Positions 1 to 6,337 of a DNA stretch of 9,002 nt are shown in pieces. The stretch spans positions 1 to 9,002 of the forward strand of contig JAOUGZ010000083.1 in NCBI GenBank assembly GCA_029865405.1, in the 5' to 3' direction. The position numbers were made by a program, and so were the translations under genes. The stretch comes from Betaproteobacteria bacterium. GTDB taxonomy: Bacteria > Pseudomonadota > Gammaproteobacteria > Burkholderiales > SG8-39. Position 1 is the stretch's first letter; the number at the start of each line of letters is the position of its first letter. The notes beneath the pieces were generated by a model. The model saw nothing but the letters and a program-made list of their open reading frames with translations, ran no database searches and was not told the DNA's origin.

Positions 1-483
1 CACGTCCTCGGCTTCGGCGAGGTTCGCGCGCAGCGCCGCGCCCAGGCGCGCGGTGGCGCGCGAGAGCTCGGCGAGGTAGTACAGCCGCCGCGCCACGTCG
101 GACGGGTTCTCGCCCGAGAGCGCGATCTTCAGCGCGTCGGGCGCGCCGGCCGCGTAGCGCGCCGCGAGCAGCCGCCCGAGCGCCGCCTGCTGGCGCGCGA
201 GGCGCTCGGCGAGCGAGCGGCTCAGCGTCGCGAGGCGCGCGAGCTCGGCCTGCGCGGCGCGTCCTTCGGCCTCGAGCATGCGCAGCGTGCGGCTCGCCTC
301 CGAGATGGCGCGCTCGGAGTCGCGCAGCGCGTCGCGCGCCTCGCGCCGGCTCGCCTCCTTCTCGTCCAGGCCCGAGCGCAGCGCTTCGAGGCGCGCGCGC
401 AGCGCCGCCAGGTCCTCCTCGCGGCCCGCCTGCGCCGCGGTGGCCGCGGCGAGCGCGAGCACGACGAGGAGCGCGCGCCTCAG
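1..483 (-). CDS. envC: Murein hydrolase activator EnvC (N-terminal part, runs off left edge)
   Basis: Periplasmic activator of septal amidases; in E. coli, EnvC with FtsEX switches on AmiA/AmiB. The 161 visible codons give a signal peptide (about residues 1-19: two Arg, a Leu/Val/Ala-rich core, then AQA), followed by a long Glu/Arg/Ala/Leu coiled coil (about 21-106). A segment reading [17 protein letters not shown] (about 121-137) matches the conserved region after the first coil of EnvC proteins. The C-terminal LytM/M23 domain lies beyond the window. No ATG, GTG or TTG fits the start. A CTG at 483-481 begins exactly at the signal peptide's basic N-region, has a strong Shine-Dalgarno (AGGGAAAGG at 499-491, spacer 7), and overlaps the gpmA TGA as CTGA. 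A GTG at 462-460 would cut off the basic N-region. What is seen: coiled coil, motif and RBS. The product name comes from family resemblance and the neighbouring phosphoglycerate mutase, as in E. coli gpmM-envC. Confidence 0.86.
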   Translation of the reverse strand, partial: MRRALLVVLALAAATAAQAGREEDLAALRARLEALRSGLDEKEASRREARDALRDSERAISEASRTLRMLEAEGRAAQAELARLATLSRSLAERLARQQAALGRLLAARYAAGAPDALKIALSGENPSDVARRLYYLAELSRATARLGAALRANLAEAEDV

Positions 484-1220
484 GCCCTGGCCTTTCCCTG
501 GGCGGAGACGGCGGCGACGCGGCGCTCGATCTCCGCGGCGTCTCCCAGGTAGTAGTGCTTGAGCGGCCGGAGCGCGTCGTCGAGCTCGTAGACCAGCGGG
601 ATGCCGGTGGGCACGTTCAGCCCGACGATGTCGGCGTCCGACACGCCGTCGAGGTGCTTGATCAGGGCGCGCAGCGAGTTGCCGTGCGCGGCGACGAGCA
701 CGCGCTGGCCCGCGCGCACCTGCGGCGCGATGGTTGCGTTCCAGTACGGCAGCACGCGCGCCACCGTGTCCTTCAGGCACTCGGTGAACGGCACCTGGGC
801 ACCGGCATAGCGGGGATCCCTGCCTTCGTAGCGGGGATCCTGCGCCTGCAGCGCGGGCGGCGGCGTGTCGTAGCTGCGGCGCCAGGCGAGCACCTGCGCC
901 TCGCCGAACTTCGCCGCCGTCTCGGCCTTGTTCAGCCCCTGCAGGTCGCCGTAGTGGCGCTCGTTCAGGCGCCAGCTCATCTGCACCGGCAGCCAGCAGC
1001 GGTCCATCTCCTCCAGCGCGAGCCACAGGGTGCGGATGGCGCGCTTGAGCACCGACGTATGCGCGAGATCGAACGCGTGGCCCTCCTTGCGCAGCAGGCG
1101 CCCGGCGGCGCGCGCTTCCTCGACGCCGGCGGGCGACAGGTCGACGTCGGTCCAGCCGGTGAAGCGGTTCTCGCGGTTCCAGGTCGATTCGCCGTGGCGC
1201 AGGAACACGATGCGGTGCAT
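480..1220 (-). CDS. gpmA: 2,3-bisphosphoglycerate-dependent phosphoglycerate mutase
   Basis: Cytosolic glycolytic and gluconeogenic enzyme interconverting 3- and 2-phosphoglycerate through a phosphohistidine. The 246-residue protein is close to the usual 247-250. It starts with the histidine phosphatase signature [10 protein letters not shown], with phosphorylated His9. Other active-site residues are Arg60 (VLKRAIRT), Glu87 (RLNERHYG) and His179 ([17 protein letters not shown]). [15 protein letters not shown] (200-214) is typical of the dPGM family. The ATG at 1220-1218 places the RHG motif at the normal distance; a longer reading frame upstream would run antisense through the rhodanese gene and is not real. 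The stop overlaps the presumed envC start by 4 nt, so gpmA and envC are probably co-transcribed and translationally coupled. A short in-frame repeat encodes DPRY twice (residues 128-131 and 135-138) in the variable loop. There is no clear Shine-Dalgarno; see the shared promoter entry. Confidence 0.97.
   Translation of the reverse strand: MHRIVFLRHGESTWNRENRFTGWTDVDLSPAGVEEARAAGRLLRKEGHAFDLAHTSVLKRAIRTLWLALEEMDRCWLPVQMSWRLNERHYGDLQGLNKAETAAKFGEAQVLAWRRSYDTPPPALQAQDPRYEGRDPRYAGAQVPFTECLKDTVARVLPYWNATIAPQVRAGQRVLVAAHGNSLRALIKHLDGVSDADIVGLNVPTGIPLVYELDDALRPLKHYYLGDAAEIERRVAAVSAQGKARA
808..849. repeat. Two-copy 21-bp-period repeat inside gpmA
   Basis: TAGCGGGGATCC occurs at 808-819 and again at 829-840, exactly 21 bp apart. 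On the gpmA strand it encodes DPRY twice with a seven-residue period. The rest of each unit has diverged. The copies keep the reading frame and fall in a variable loop of the enzyme, so this looks like a small old internal duplication rather than a mobile or regulatory element. Confidence 0.6.
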
Positions 1221-1244
1221 GCCGTCAATTATAATGTTCCGTTC
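1221..1244. promoter_or_regulatory. 24-bp divergent promoter region, gpmA / rhodanese
   Basis: The whole space between two divergent start codons is 24 bp and contains AATTATAATG, an AT island in very GC-rich DNA. TATAAT is perfect on the plus strand at 1230-1235 and on the minus strand at 1233-1228, so both directions share the same bases for a -10 element. Given normal spacing from -10 to transcription start, the gpmA transcript would begin at or within about 2 nt of its ATG, and the rhodanese transcript within about 0-4 nt of its ATG. That implies leaderless or nearly leaderless mRNAs, in line with the lack of a Shine-Dalgarno on either side. No good -35 is visible at 16-18 bp in either direction; these positions lie inside the coding regions. 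The hexamers are seen directly; promoter function is inferred. Confidence 0.6.
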
Positions 1245-1658
1245 ATGCTCGAATTCCTGCAGAAGAACATCCTGCTCGTCGCCGCCGCGGTCGGCTCCGG
1301 GGCGATGCTGCTGTGGCCGCTGGTGCGCGGCGGCATGGGCGGCGGTGCCTCGGTCACCACGCTGCAGGCGACGCAGCTGATGAACCGCGAGAACGCGCTG
1401 GTGCTCGACGTGCGCGAGCCGGCCGGCTTTGCCGCCGGCCACATCCTCGGCGCGCGCAACGTGCCGCTCGCCGAGCTCGACAAGCGCGCCGGCGAGCTCG
1501 ACAAGTACAAGTCGAGGCCGGTGATCGTGAGCTGCGACACGGGCAACGTGTCGACGCGCGCCGTCGGCCTGCTCAAGGCGCGCGGCTTCACCCAAGTGGT
1601 CAGCCTCGCCGGCGGTTTTCGCGCCTGGCTGCAGGCCGGGCTGCCGATGGAGAAGTGA
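1245..1658 (+). CDS. Membrane-anchored single-domain rhodanese (YibN-like)
   Basis: A 137-residue protein with an N-terminal hydrophobic helix (about residues 8-28) followed by one rhodanese domain (about 36-135). Visible landmarks are [19 protein letters not shown] (52-70), with the conserved Asp and the GHI motif, and the active-site loop starting at Cys97 ([11 protein letters not shown]), where a persulfide would form. [15 protein letters not shown] closes the fold. The catalytic Cys is present, so sulfur transfer is plausible, but the substrate is unknown. Position next to grxC and secB matches E. coli yibN. The ATG at 1245 is chosen because the helix begins right after it; the frame stays open far upstream only because it runs antisense to gpmA. 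First gene of an apparent operon with grxC, secB, the SH3 gene and gpsA. Confidence 0.9.
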   Translation: MLEFLQKNILLVAAAVGSGAMLLWPLVRGGMGGGASVTTLQATQLMNRENALVLDVREPAGFAAGHILGARNVPLAELDKRAGELDKYKSRPVIVSCDTGNVSTRAVGLLKARGFTQVVSLAGGFRAWLQAGLPMEK

Positions 1659-1659
1659 A

Positions 1660-1926
1660 TTGGCGCGCGTGCTCGTGTACCTGACCGCCGCCTGCCCGTA
1701 TTGCCAGGCGGCCTCGCGCCTGCTCGCCGACAAGGGCATCACCGACCTCGAGACCGTGCGCGTCGACCTGGAGCCGGCGCGGCGCGCCGAGATGCAGGCG
1801 CGCGCCGGACAGACCTCGGTGCCGCAGATCTGGATCGGCGCGCGCCACATCGGCGGCTGCGACGAGCTGTACGCGCTGGAGCGCGCCGGCGAGCTCGACG
1901 CCCTGCTCGAGACCGAAAGGACCTGA
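1660..1926 (+). CDS. grxC: Glutaredoxin 3
   Basis: Small cytosolic thiol-disulfide oxidoreductase, 88 residues, normal for the family, reduced by glutathione. It carries the dithiol site CPYC at residues 12-15, the cis-Pro loop TSVPQIWIG (52-60, cis-Pro55) and the glutathione-binding GGCDEL (65-70). The extra Cys67 is in the GG-C-D position, where many GrxC proteins have Ser, Asn or Cys. The start is TTG at 1660, one base after the rhodanese TGA, with GGAGAAG at 1649-1655 upstream. Starting here gives the usual short MARV-type N-terminus before the first beta strand; the in-frame GTG at 1669 would trim that strand. Members of the same operon reside at the membrane (rhodanese) and in export (secB). 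Confidence 0.95.
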   Translation: MARVLVYLTAACPYCQAASRLLADKGITDLETVRVDLEPARRAEMQARAGQTSVPQIWIGARHIGGCDELYALERAGELDALLETERT

Positions 1927-1930
1927 CCGC

Positions 1931-2398
1931 ATGGCCGAAGAGCAGCCGCCCCAGCCCAGCTTCCAGATCGAGAAGATCTACGTGAAGGACCTGTCGCTCG
2001 AGATCCCGGGCGCGCCGCAGGTGTTCCTCGAGGCGCAGACGCCGCAGCTCGAGATCCAGGTGAGGAACGAATCCAAGCGCTTCGCCGACGGGCTGTTCGA
2101 AGTGATGATCACCGTGACGGTGACCGCCAAGGCGGGCGAGAAGACGCTGTTTCTCGCCGAGATCGCGCAGGCGGGCATCTTCTCCGTGCGCAACGTGCCG
2201 AGCGCCGACCTCGAGCCGCTGCTGGCGGTCGCCTGCCCGACGATCCTCTATCCGTACGCGCGCGAAGCCGTGTCGGATGCCGTGACGCGCGGCGGCTTCC
2301 CGCCGGTGCTGCTCGCGCCCGTTTCGTTCGAGGCGATCTACGCGCAGCGCCAGCAGCAGGCCGCGGCCGAGGCGCCGCGCGCCGGGACGGCGGGCTAG
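1931..2398 (+). CDS. secB: Protein-export chaperone SecB
   Basis: Cytosolic chaperone that holds preproteins unfolded and passes them to SecA. The 155-residue length equals E. coli SecB. Conserved features are [19 protein letters not shown] (11-29), the TVTVTAK beta strand region, the acidic EIAQAGIF patch (about 76-83) and the [25 protein letters not shown] block (about 102-126), which is characteristic of the family. The C-terminus is a variable Gln/Ala-rich tail. An AAAGGA at 1916-1921 lies inside the end of grxC, 9 nt before the ATG; the gap to grxC is 4 nt, so co-expression is likely. Confidence 0.98.
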   Translation: MAEEQPPQPSFQIEKIYVKDLSLEIPGAPQVFLEAQTPQLEIQVRNESKRFADGLFEVMITVTVTAKAGEKTLFLAEIAQAGIFSVRNVPSADLEPLLAVACPTILYPYAREAVSDAVTRGGFPPVLLAPVSFEAIYAQRQQQAAAEAPRAGTAG

Positions 2399-2402
2399 CG
2401 CC

Positions 2403-2837
2403 ATGCGCCGCGCCGCCGCCGCACTGGTCCTCGCGTTCGCCGCCAGCGCCGCGCACGGGCAGTTCCTCAGCGTCGGCGAAAACGCCGCCATCCTCTACGA
2501 CGCGCCGTCGCGCGCCTCCAAGCCCCTGTACGTCGTGTCGCGCCAGTACCCGCTCGAGGTGATCGTCAATCTCGAGGCCTGGGTAAAGGTGCGCGATCAC
2601 GCGGGCGTGCTCACCTGGGTGGAGAGGAAGACCCTGGTCGAGCTGCGCACGGTGGTGATCACCGCGCCCTCGGCCGAGGCGCGCGTGCGGCCCGAAGACG
2701 GCGCGCCAGTGGCGTTTTCCGCCGCGCAGAATGTCGTCCTCGAGCTCCTCGGCGCCGTGCCGGGCGGGTGGATTCGCGTGCGCCATCCCGACGGCGCCAG
2801 CGGCTACCTGCGCTCGAGCCAGGTCTGGGGGGCGTGA
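2403..2837 (+). CDS. Secreted bacterial SH3-domain protein
   Basis: A 144-residue protein with a signal peptide (about residues 1-19, AHG before Gln20). It has two bacterial SH3-like repeats: about 25-80 ([18 protein letters not shown] ... [16 protein letters not shown]) and about 88-142 (RVRPEDGAP ... [19 protein letters not shown]). Each repeat shows the W-[VI]-[KR]-V-R core followed by a Gly-x-x-G-[YW]-[LV] type strand, typical of SH3_4/YgiM-like proteins. Such domains usually bind peptidoglycan or periplasmic partners, but no catalytic domain is present and the exact role is unknown. It begins 4 nt after secB, and its TGA overlaps the gpsA GTG (GTGA). The family call is solid; function is not assigned. 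Confidence 0.87.
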   Translation: MRRAAAALVLAFAASAAHGQFLSVGENAAILYDAPSRASKPLYVVSRQYPLEVIVNLEAWVKVRDHAGVLTWVERKTLVELRTVVITAPSAEARVRPEDGAPVAFSAAQNVVLELLGAVPGGWIRVRHPDGASGYLRSSQVWGA

Positions 2838-3877
2838 CGCGCATCGGCGTGCTGGGCGCGGGCGCCTGGGGCACGGCGCTCGCCGCGGCGCTCGCCGCGC
2901 GGCACGAAGTGACGTTGTGGGCGCGCGACGCAGCGCAGGCCGAGGCGATCGACCGCGCCCGCGTGAATGCGCGCTACCTGCCCGAAGTGACGCTGCCGGC
3001 GGCGCTGACGGTGACGGCCCGCTGGCCGCAGGCGCCGCACGTCCTCATCGTGGCGACGCCGGTGGCCGGCCTGCGCGAGGTGCTGCCGCGCACCGTGGGC
3101 GTGCCCGTCGTCTGGCTGTGCAAAGGCTTCGAGGCGGGCACCGGGCTGCTGCCGCACCAGGTGGTCGCCGAGGTGCTCGGCGCGCGCGCGGTGTGCGGCG
3201 CGCTTTCGGGGCCCTCGTTCGCGCTGGAAGTGGCGCGCGGCCTGCCCTGCGCGCTGACGCTCGCTTCGCGCAGCGCGCATTTCGCGGAAGCTGCCGCGAA
3301 GACGCTGCACGGCGCCCGCCTGCGCGTCTATCACAGCACCGATCTCGCCGGCGTCGAGATCGGCGGCGCGGTGAAGAACGTGATGGCGATCGCGGTGGGC
3401 ATCGCCGACGGCCTGGGCCTGGGGCAGAACGCGCGCGCCGCGCTCATCACGCGCGGCCTCGCGGAGATCACGCGCCTGGGCGTGGCGCTGGGCGGCAAGG
3501 CGCAGACCTTCATGGGCCTGACGGGCGCGGGCGACCTCATTCTCACCGCCACGGGCGACCTGTCGCGCAACCGCCGCGTCGGCCTGGCGCTGGCGCGCGG
3601 CGAATCGCTCGACGCCATCCTCGCCGGCCTCGGTCACGTCGCCGAGGGCGTGCATTCCGCGCGCGAGACGCTGCGCCGCGCCGCGCGCCACGGCGTCGAC
3701 ATGCCGATCACGCAGGCGGTGAGCGCCGTGCTGCTGGGCAAGCTCACGCCGCAGCAGGCCGTGGAGCGGCTGCTGGCGCGCAACGTCAAGCAGGAGGCGC
3801 GCCCGGCCCGGCGCCCGCAAAGCCGAGCTGCCGCCAGGCCTCGAACACGACGACCGCCACGGCGTTCGAGAGGTTGA
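2834..3877 (+). CDS. gpsA: Glycerol-3-phosphate dehydrogenase [NAD(P)+]
   Basis: Cytosolic enzyme reducing dihydroxyacetone phosphate to sn-glycerol 3-phosphate for phospholipid synthesis. The N-terminal Rossmann fold shows [13 protein letters not shown] (5-17). Further conserved blocks are [22 protein letters not shown], the catalytic-lysine region [20 protein letters not shown], and [22 protein letters not shown]. The start is GTG at 2834, overlapping the SH3 stop as GTGA, which places [10 protein letters not shown] at the expected N-terminus; an upstream in-frame start at 2768 would lie inside the SH3 gene. The protein is 347 residues, slightly longer than E. coli (339). The recognisable family sequence ends near residue 317. 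Residues 322-347 are an Arg/Pro/Ala tail with 11 Arg in 26, encoded antisense to the 3' end of trmL. Last gene of the rhodanese-grxC-secB-SH3-gpsA run; no terminator hairpin is visible. Confidence 0.97.
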   Translation: MTRIGVLGAGAWGTALAAALAARHEVTLWARDAAQAEAIDRARVNARYLPEVTLPAALTVTARWPQAPHVLIVATPVAGLREVLPRTVGVPVVWLCKGFEAGTGLLPHQVVAEVLGARAVCGALSGPSFALEVARGLPCALTLASRSAHFAEAAAKTLHGARLRVYHSTDLAGVEIGGAVKNVMAIAVGIADGLGLGQNARAALITRGLAEITRLGVALGGKAQTFMGLTGAGDLILTATGDLSRNRRVGLALARGESLDAILAGLGHVAEGVHSARETLRRAARHGVDMPITQAVSAVLLGKLTPQQAVERLLARNVKQEARPARRPQSRAAARPRTRRPPRRSRG

Positions 3878-4268
3878 GGCTGCGGTTGCCCGCGCGCATC
3901 GGCAGGCGCAGCCGCTGCGCGGGCGCGAATTCCTCGAGCAGCGCTTGCGGCAGCCCGCTCGTTTCCGGGCCGAAGACGAAGACGTCGTCCGCGGCGTAGC
4001 GCGCCTCGGCGTAGTGGGCGGTGCCGCGCGTCGACACGGCGAACATCCGCCGCCCCGCGAGCGCGGCGCGGCAGGCGTCCCAATCGCGGTGCACGCGCAC
4101 GTTCGCCATCTCGTGGTAGTCGAGCCCGGCGCGCTTGAGCTGCCGGTCCTCGAGCGTGAAGCCGAGCGGCTCGACCAGGTGCAGGCGCGCGCCGGTGTTG
4201 GCGGCCAGCCGGATCACGTTGCCGGCGTTGGGCGGGATCTCCGGCCGGACGAGCACGATGTCAAGCAT
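3786..4268 (-). CDS. trmL: tRNA (cytidine(34)-2'-O)-methyltransferase TrmL
   Basis: SPOUT-class methyltransferase that 2'-O-methylates the wobble base of certain leucine tRNAs, using S-adenosylmethionine. The 160-residue length fits the family (E. coli 157). The conserved motifs are [19 protein letters not shown] (8-26) and two trefoil-knot motifs near the C-terminus: [10 protein letters not shown] and [20 protein letters not shown], the latter with the SLNLSNA SAM-binding loop. The ATG at 4268-4266 overlaps the comF stop by 8 nt and lacks a Shine-Dalgarno, so translation is probably coupled to comF. Its final 92 bp overlap the end of gpsA on the other strand. In E. coli trmL lies in the same neighbourhood, after gpsA-cysE; here cysE is absent and the orientation is convergent. 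Confidence 0.96.
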   Translation of the reverse strand: MLDIVLVRPEIPPNAGNVIRLAANTGARLHLVEPLGFTLEDRQLKRAGLDYHEMANVRVHRDWDACRAALAGRRMFAVSTRGTAHYAEARYAADDVFVFGPETSGLPQALLEEFAPAQRLRLPMRAGNRSLNLSNAVAVVVFEAWRQLGFAGAGPGAPPA

Positions 4269-4962
4269 CGGCCGGCGCCGGCGTGCGCGCCACCACCCAG
4301 TTGACGACGCGCGCCGCGCCCGCGCGCTTCAGCGTGCCGGCGAGCTCGTCGAGCGTCGCGCCCGTGGTCATGACGTCGTCGACCACCGCCACCGCGGCGC
4401 CCTCGAGCGCACGCGCGCAGCGGAACGCGCCGCGCACGTTCCGGGCGCGCGCGTCGTGCGGCAGGTCGACTTGCGCCGCCGTGTCGCGGCTGCGCTCGGC
4501 GAGCGCGGGCTCGAGGCGCGAGCCGGTGGCGCGGGCGACGTGGCGCGCGATCTCCATCGCCTGGTTGAAGCCGCGCGCGCGCAGGCGCGCCGCGGCCAGC
4601 GGAACCGGCAGCACGCAATCCACCGGCGCCGCGCGCGGCAGGCGCGCGGCGAGCAGCGCGCCGAGCAGCGGCGCCAGCGCCAGCTCGCCGCGGAACTTCA
4701 GCGCCTGCACCAGCGTGTCGGCGGGGAACTCGTAGCCGAGCGCGGCGACCGTGGCGTCGTACGCGGGCGGGTGCGCAAGGCAGCGTCCGCACACCTCGCC
4801 CGCGGGCGCGGCGAGCGCACAGCGCGGGCACAGCGGCCCGACGAGGCGCGGCAGGTCGGCGTCGCACTCGGCGCACAGCACGGCGCCCGCGGCGCCGCGG
4901 CACAGGAAGCAGCGGCCGCCGAAGGCCAGGTTCGCAAAGCGCCGCGCCAGGGTGCCGGGCAT
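4261..4962 (-). CDS. comF: ComF family phosphoribosyltransferase-like protein
   Basis: A 233-residue protein of the ComF/GntX family, linked in other bacteria to DNA uptake and use. The N-terminal zinc-finger-like part has four CxxC pairs: C18xxC21, C30xxC33, C45xxC48 and C58xxC61. A phosphoribosyltransferase-type domain follows, with DCVLPVPLAAARLRARGFNQ in the middle and the PRPP-binding loop VAVVDDVMTTGATLDE near residues 190-205. The substrate is not known for this family. The ATG at 4962-4960 leaves a 28-bp gap to the divergent amidase. It is followed, with 8 nt overlap, by trmL. Many betaproteobacteria keep comF beside bioC; here an amidase gene sits between them. Confidence 0.93.
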   Translation of the reverse strand: MPGTLARRFANLAFGGRCFLCRGAAGAVLCAECDADLPRLVGPLCPRCALAAPAGEVCGRCLAHPPAYDATVAALGYEFPADTLVQALKFRGELALAPLLGALLAARLPRAAPVDCVLPVPLAAARLRARGFNQAMEIARHVARATGSRLEPALAERSRDTAAQVDLPHDARARNVRGAFRCARALEGAAVAVVDDVMTTGATLDELAGTLKRAGAARVVNWVVARTPAPADA

Positions 4963-4990
4963 CGCGAATATTGTGCGCTAGACTGCTTTC
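4963..4990. promoter_or_regulatory. 28-bp divergent spacer, comF / amidase
   Basis: All the space between the divergent comF and amidase starts is 28 bp, so both promoters must lie here or extend into the coding regions. The plus strand has TAGACT at 4979-4984, a 4-of-6 match to the -10 consensus that ends 6 nt before the amidase ATG. The palindromic AATATT at 4966-4971 is the only AT patch facing comF. No Shine-Dalgarno precedes the amidase, so a leaderless transcript is possible. No convincing -35 is seen in either direction. Functional assignment is inference from position. Confidence 0.4.
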
Positions 4991-6337
4991 ATGTGGACGG
5001 TGGCGCGGCTCGCGCGCGAGCTTGCCGAGGGCAAAACGTCGAGCCGCGAGCTGCTCGAGCAGGCGCTCGCGCGCATCGCCGACCCCGCGGGCGAGGGCGC
5101 GCGCGCCTACATCAAGGTGTACGGCGAGGCGGCGCGCGCCGAGGCCGAGCACGCCGACCGGCTGCGTCGCGCCGGGATCGCGCGCTCGCCGGTGGACGGG
5201 CTGCCCGTGTCGGTGAAGGACCTCTACGACGTCGGCGGCGACGTGACGCGCGCGGGCTCGAAACTGCTCGCCGGCGCGCCGCCGGCGACGACCGACGCGC
5301 CGGCGGTGGCGCGGCTGCGCGCCGCGGGCGCGGTGATCGTCGGGCGCACGAACATGGTCGAGTTCGCGTTCGGCACCACGGGCCTCAACCCGCACTACGG
5401 CACGCCGAAGAATCCCTGGGATCGCAAGACCGGCCGCGTGCCCGGCGGCTCGTCTTCGGGCGCCGCGGTGGCGGTCGCAGACGGCATGTGCGTGATGGGC
5501 CTGGGCAGCGACACGCGCGGCTCGATCCGGCACCCGGCGGCGCTGTGCGGCATCACGGGCTGGAAGCCGACGCAGCGGCGCGTGCCGCGCGAAGGCGCGT
5601 TTCCGCTTTCCTACACGCTCGACACGGTCGGGCCGCTCGCCAATACGGTGGCCTGCTGCGCGGCCTACGATGCGGTGCTTGCCGACGCGCCGGCGGCGGC
5701 GCTGCCCGAGCTGCCGGCGAAGGGATTGCGCCTGCTCCTGCCGCGCTCCATGCTGCTGGACGACCTGGACGCGGACGTCGGGCGCGCCTTCGCAGCGGCG
5801 CTCAGCAAGCTCGCCGCGGCGGGCGCGGTGATCACCGAGCGCGCCGTGCCCGAGTTCGACCGCCAGGGCGAATATTTCAAGCTCGGCGGCTTTGCCGGCG
5901 CGGAGGCCTTCGCCATCCACCGGCGCTGGCGCGAGCGGCGCGGCGAGTACGACCCGCGCATCGCGCAGCGCCTCGACCTCGCGGGGCAGATGAGCGCCGC
6001 AGACTTCGTCGACCTGGGCCTGCTGCGCACCGGGTACATGCGTGCCGTCGAGGCGCTCGCCGCGCCGTTCGACGCGGTGCTGATGCCGACCACGCCGTGC
6101 GTGGCGCCGCCGATCGCCGAGGTGGGCGCGAGCGACGAAGCCTACTTCCGCTGGAACGCACGCTTCCTGCGCAACGTCGGCATCGTCAACTTCCTCGACG
6201 GCTGCGCCGTTTCGCTGCCCTGCCATGAGCCGGGAGCCGCGCCCGTGGGCCTCTCGGTTTTCGGTCCCGCGATGAGCGACGCGCGCATCCTCGCCGCCGC
6301 GGCCGCCCTCGAGAAGCTGCTGCGCCCGCTTGTCTGA
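4991..6337 (+). CDS. Amidase-signature family hydrolase
   Basis: A 448-residue enzyme of the amidase signature superfamily (GatA/FAAH-like), hydrolysing a C-N amide bond; the substrate cannot be told from sequence. The Ser-cisSer-Lys triad is complete. Lys76 lies in LPVSVKDLYDV, the cis-Ser is Ser154 in PGGSSSGAAVAVADG, and the nucleophile is Ser178 in GSDTRGSIRHPAALCGITGW. Residue 176 is Arg, where most members have Gly. No signal peptide is seen, so it is cytosolic. It is not a plausible GatA: no gatB or gatC is nearby, and it lies between comF and bioC. The ATG at 4991 is the first start after the divergent comF, and the N-terminus MWTVARLARELAEGKTSS fits family N-termini. Its end overlaps the bioC start by 8 nt, suggesting co-transcription with bioC. 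Composition matches its neighbours, so no recent transfer is evident. Confidence 0.94.
   Translation: MWTVARLARELAEGKTSSRELLEQALARIADPAGEGARAYIKVYGEAARAEAEHADRLRRAGIARSPVDGLPVSVKDLYDVGGDVTRAGSKLLAGAPPATTDAPAVARLRAAGAVIVGRTNMVEFAFGTTGLNPHYGTPKNPWDRKTGRVPGGSSSGAAVAVADGMCVMGLGSDTRGSIRHPAALCGITGWKPTQRRVPREGAFPLSYTLDTVGPLANTVACCAAYDAVLADAPAAALPELPAKGLRLLLPRSMLLDDLDADVGRAFAAALSKLAAAGAVITERAVPEFDRQGEYFKLGGFAGAEAFAIHRRWRERRGEYDPRIAQRLDLAGQMSAADFVDLGLLRTGYMRAVEALAAPFDAVLMPTTPCVAPPIAEVGASDEAYFRWNARFLRNVGIVNFLDGCAVSLPCHEPGAAPVGLSVFGPAMSDARILAAAAALEKLLRPLV

Noticed and set aside
278..562. Ser/Arg-rich plus-strand frame at the left edge
   Set aside because: Antisense to the envC coiled coil; the low-complexity Ser/Arg content mirrors the Glu/Ala/Leu codons of envC.
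555..1244. A long N-terminal extension of the rhodanese frame
   Set aside because: It is antisense to gpmA; the membrane helix and rhodanese domain begin right after ATG 1245.
2804..3820. A 338-codon minus-strand frame antisense to gpsA
   Set aside because: Translation is Arg/Ala/His-rich and lacks any family features, while gpsA in the other strand is unambiguous.
4214..6226. A 670-codon open frame on the minus strand running through comF and antisense to the amidase
   Set aside because: It is a GC-rich shadow: the composition is Arg/Ala/His-rich with no domains, and two well-recognised genes occupy the same DNA.
4135..6228. A 697-codon open frame on the plus strand antisense to trmL and comF, then overlapping the amidase
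   Set aside because: Low-complexity Arg/Ala translation with no motifs; an artefact of rare stop codons at high GC.
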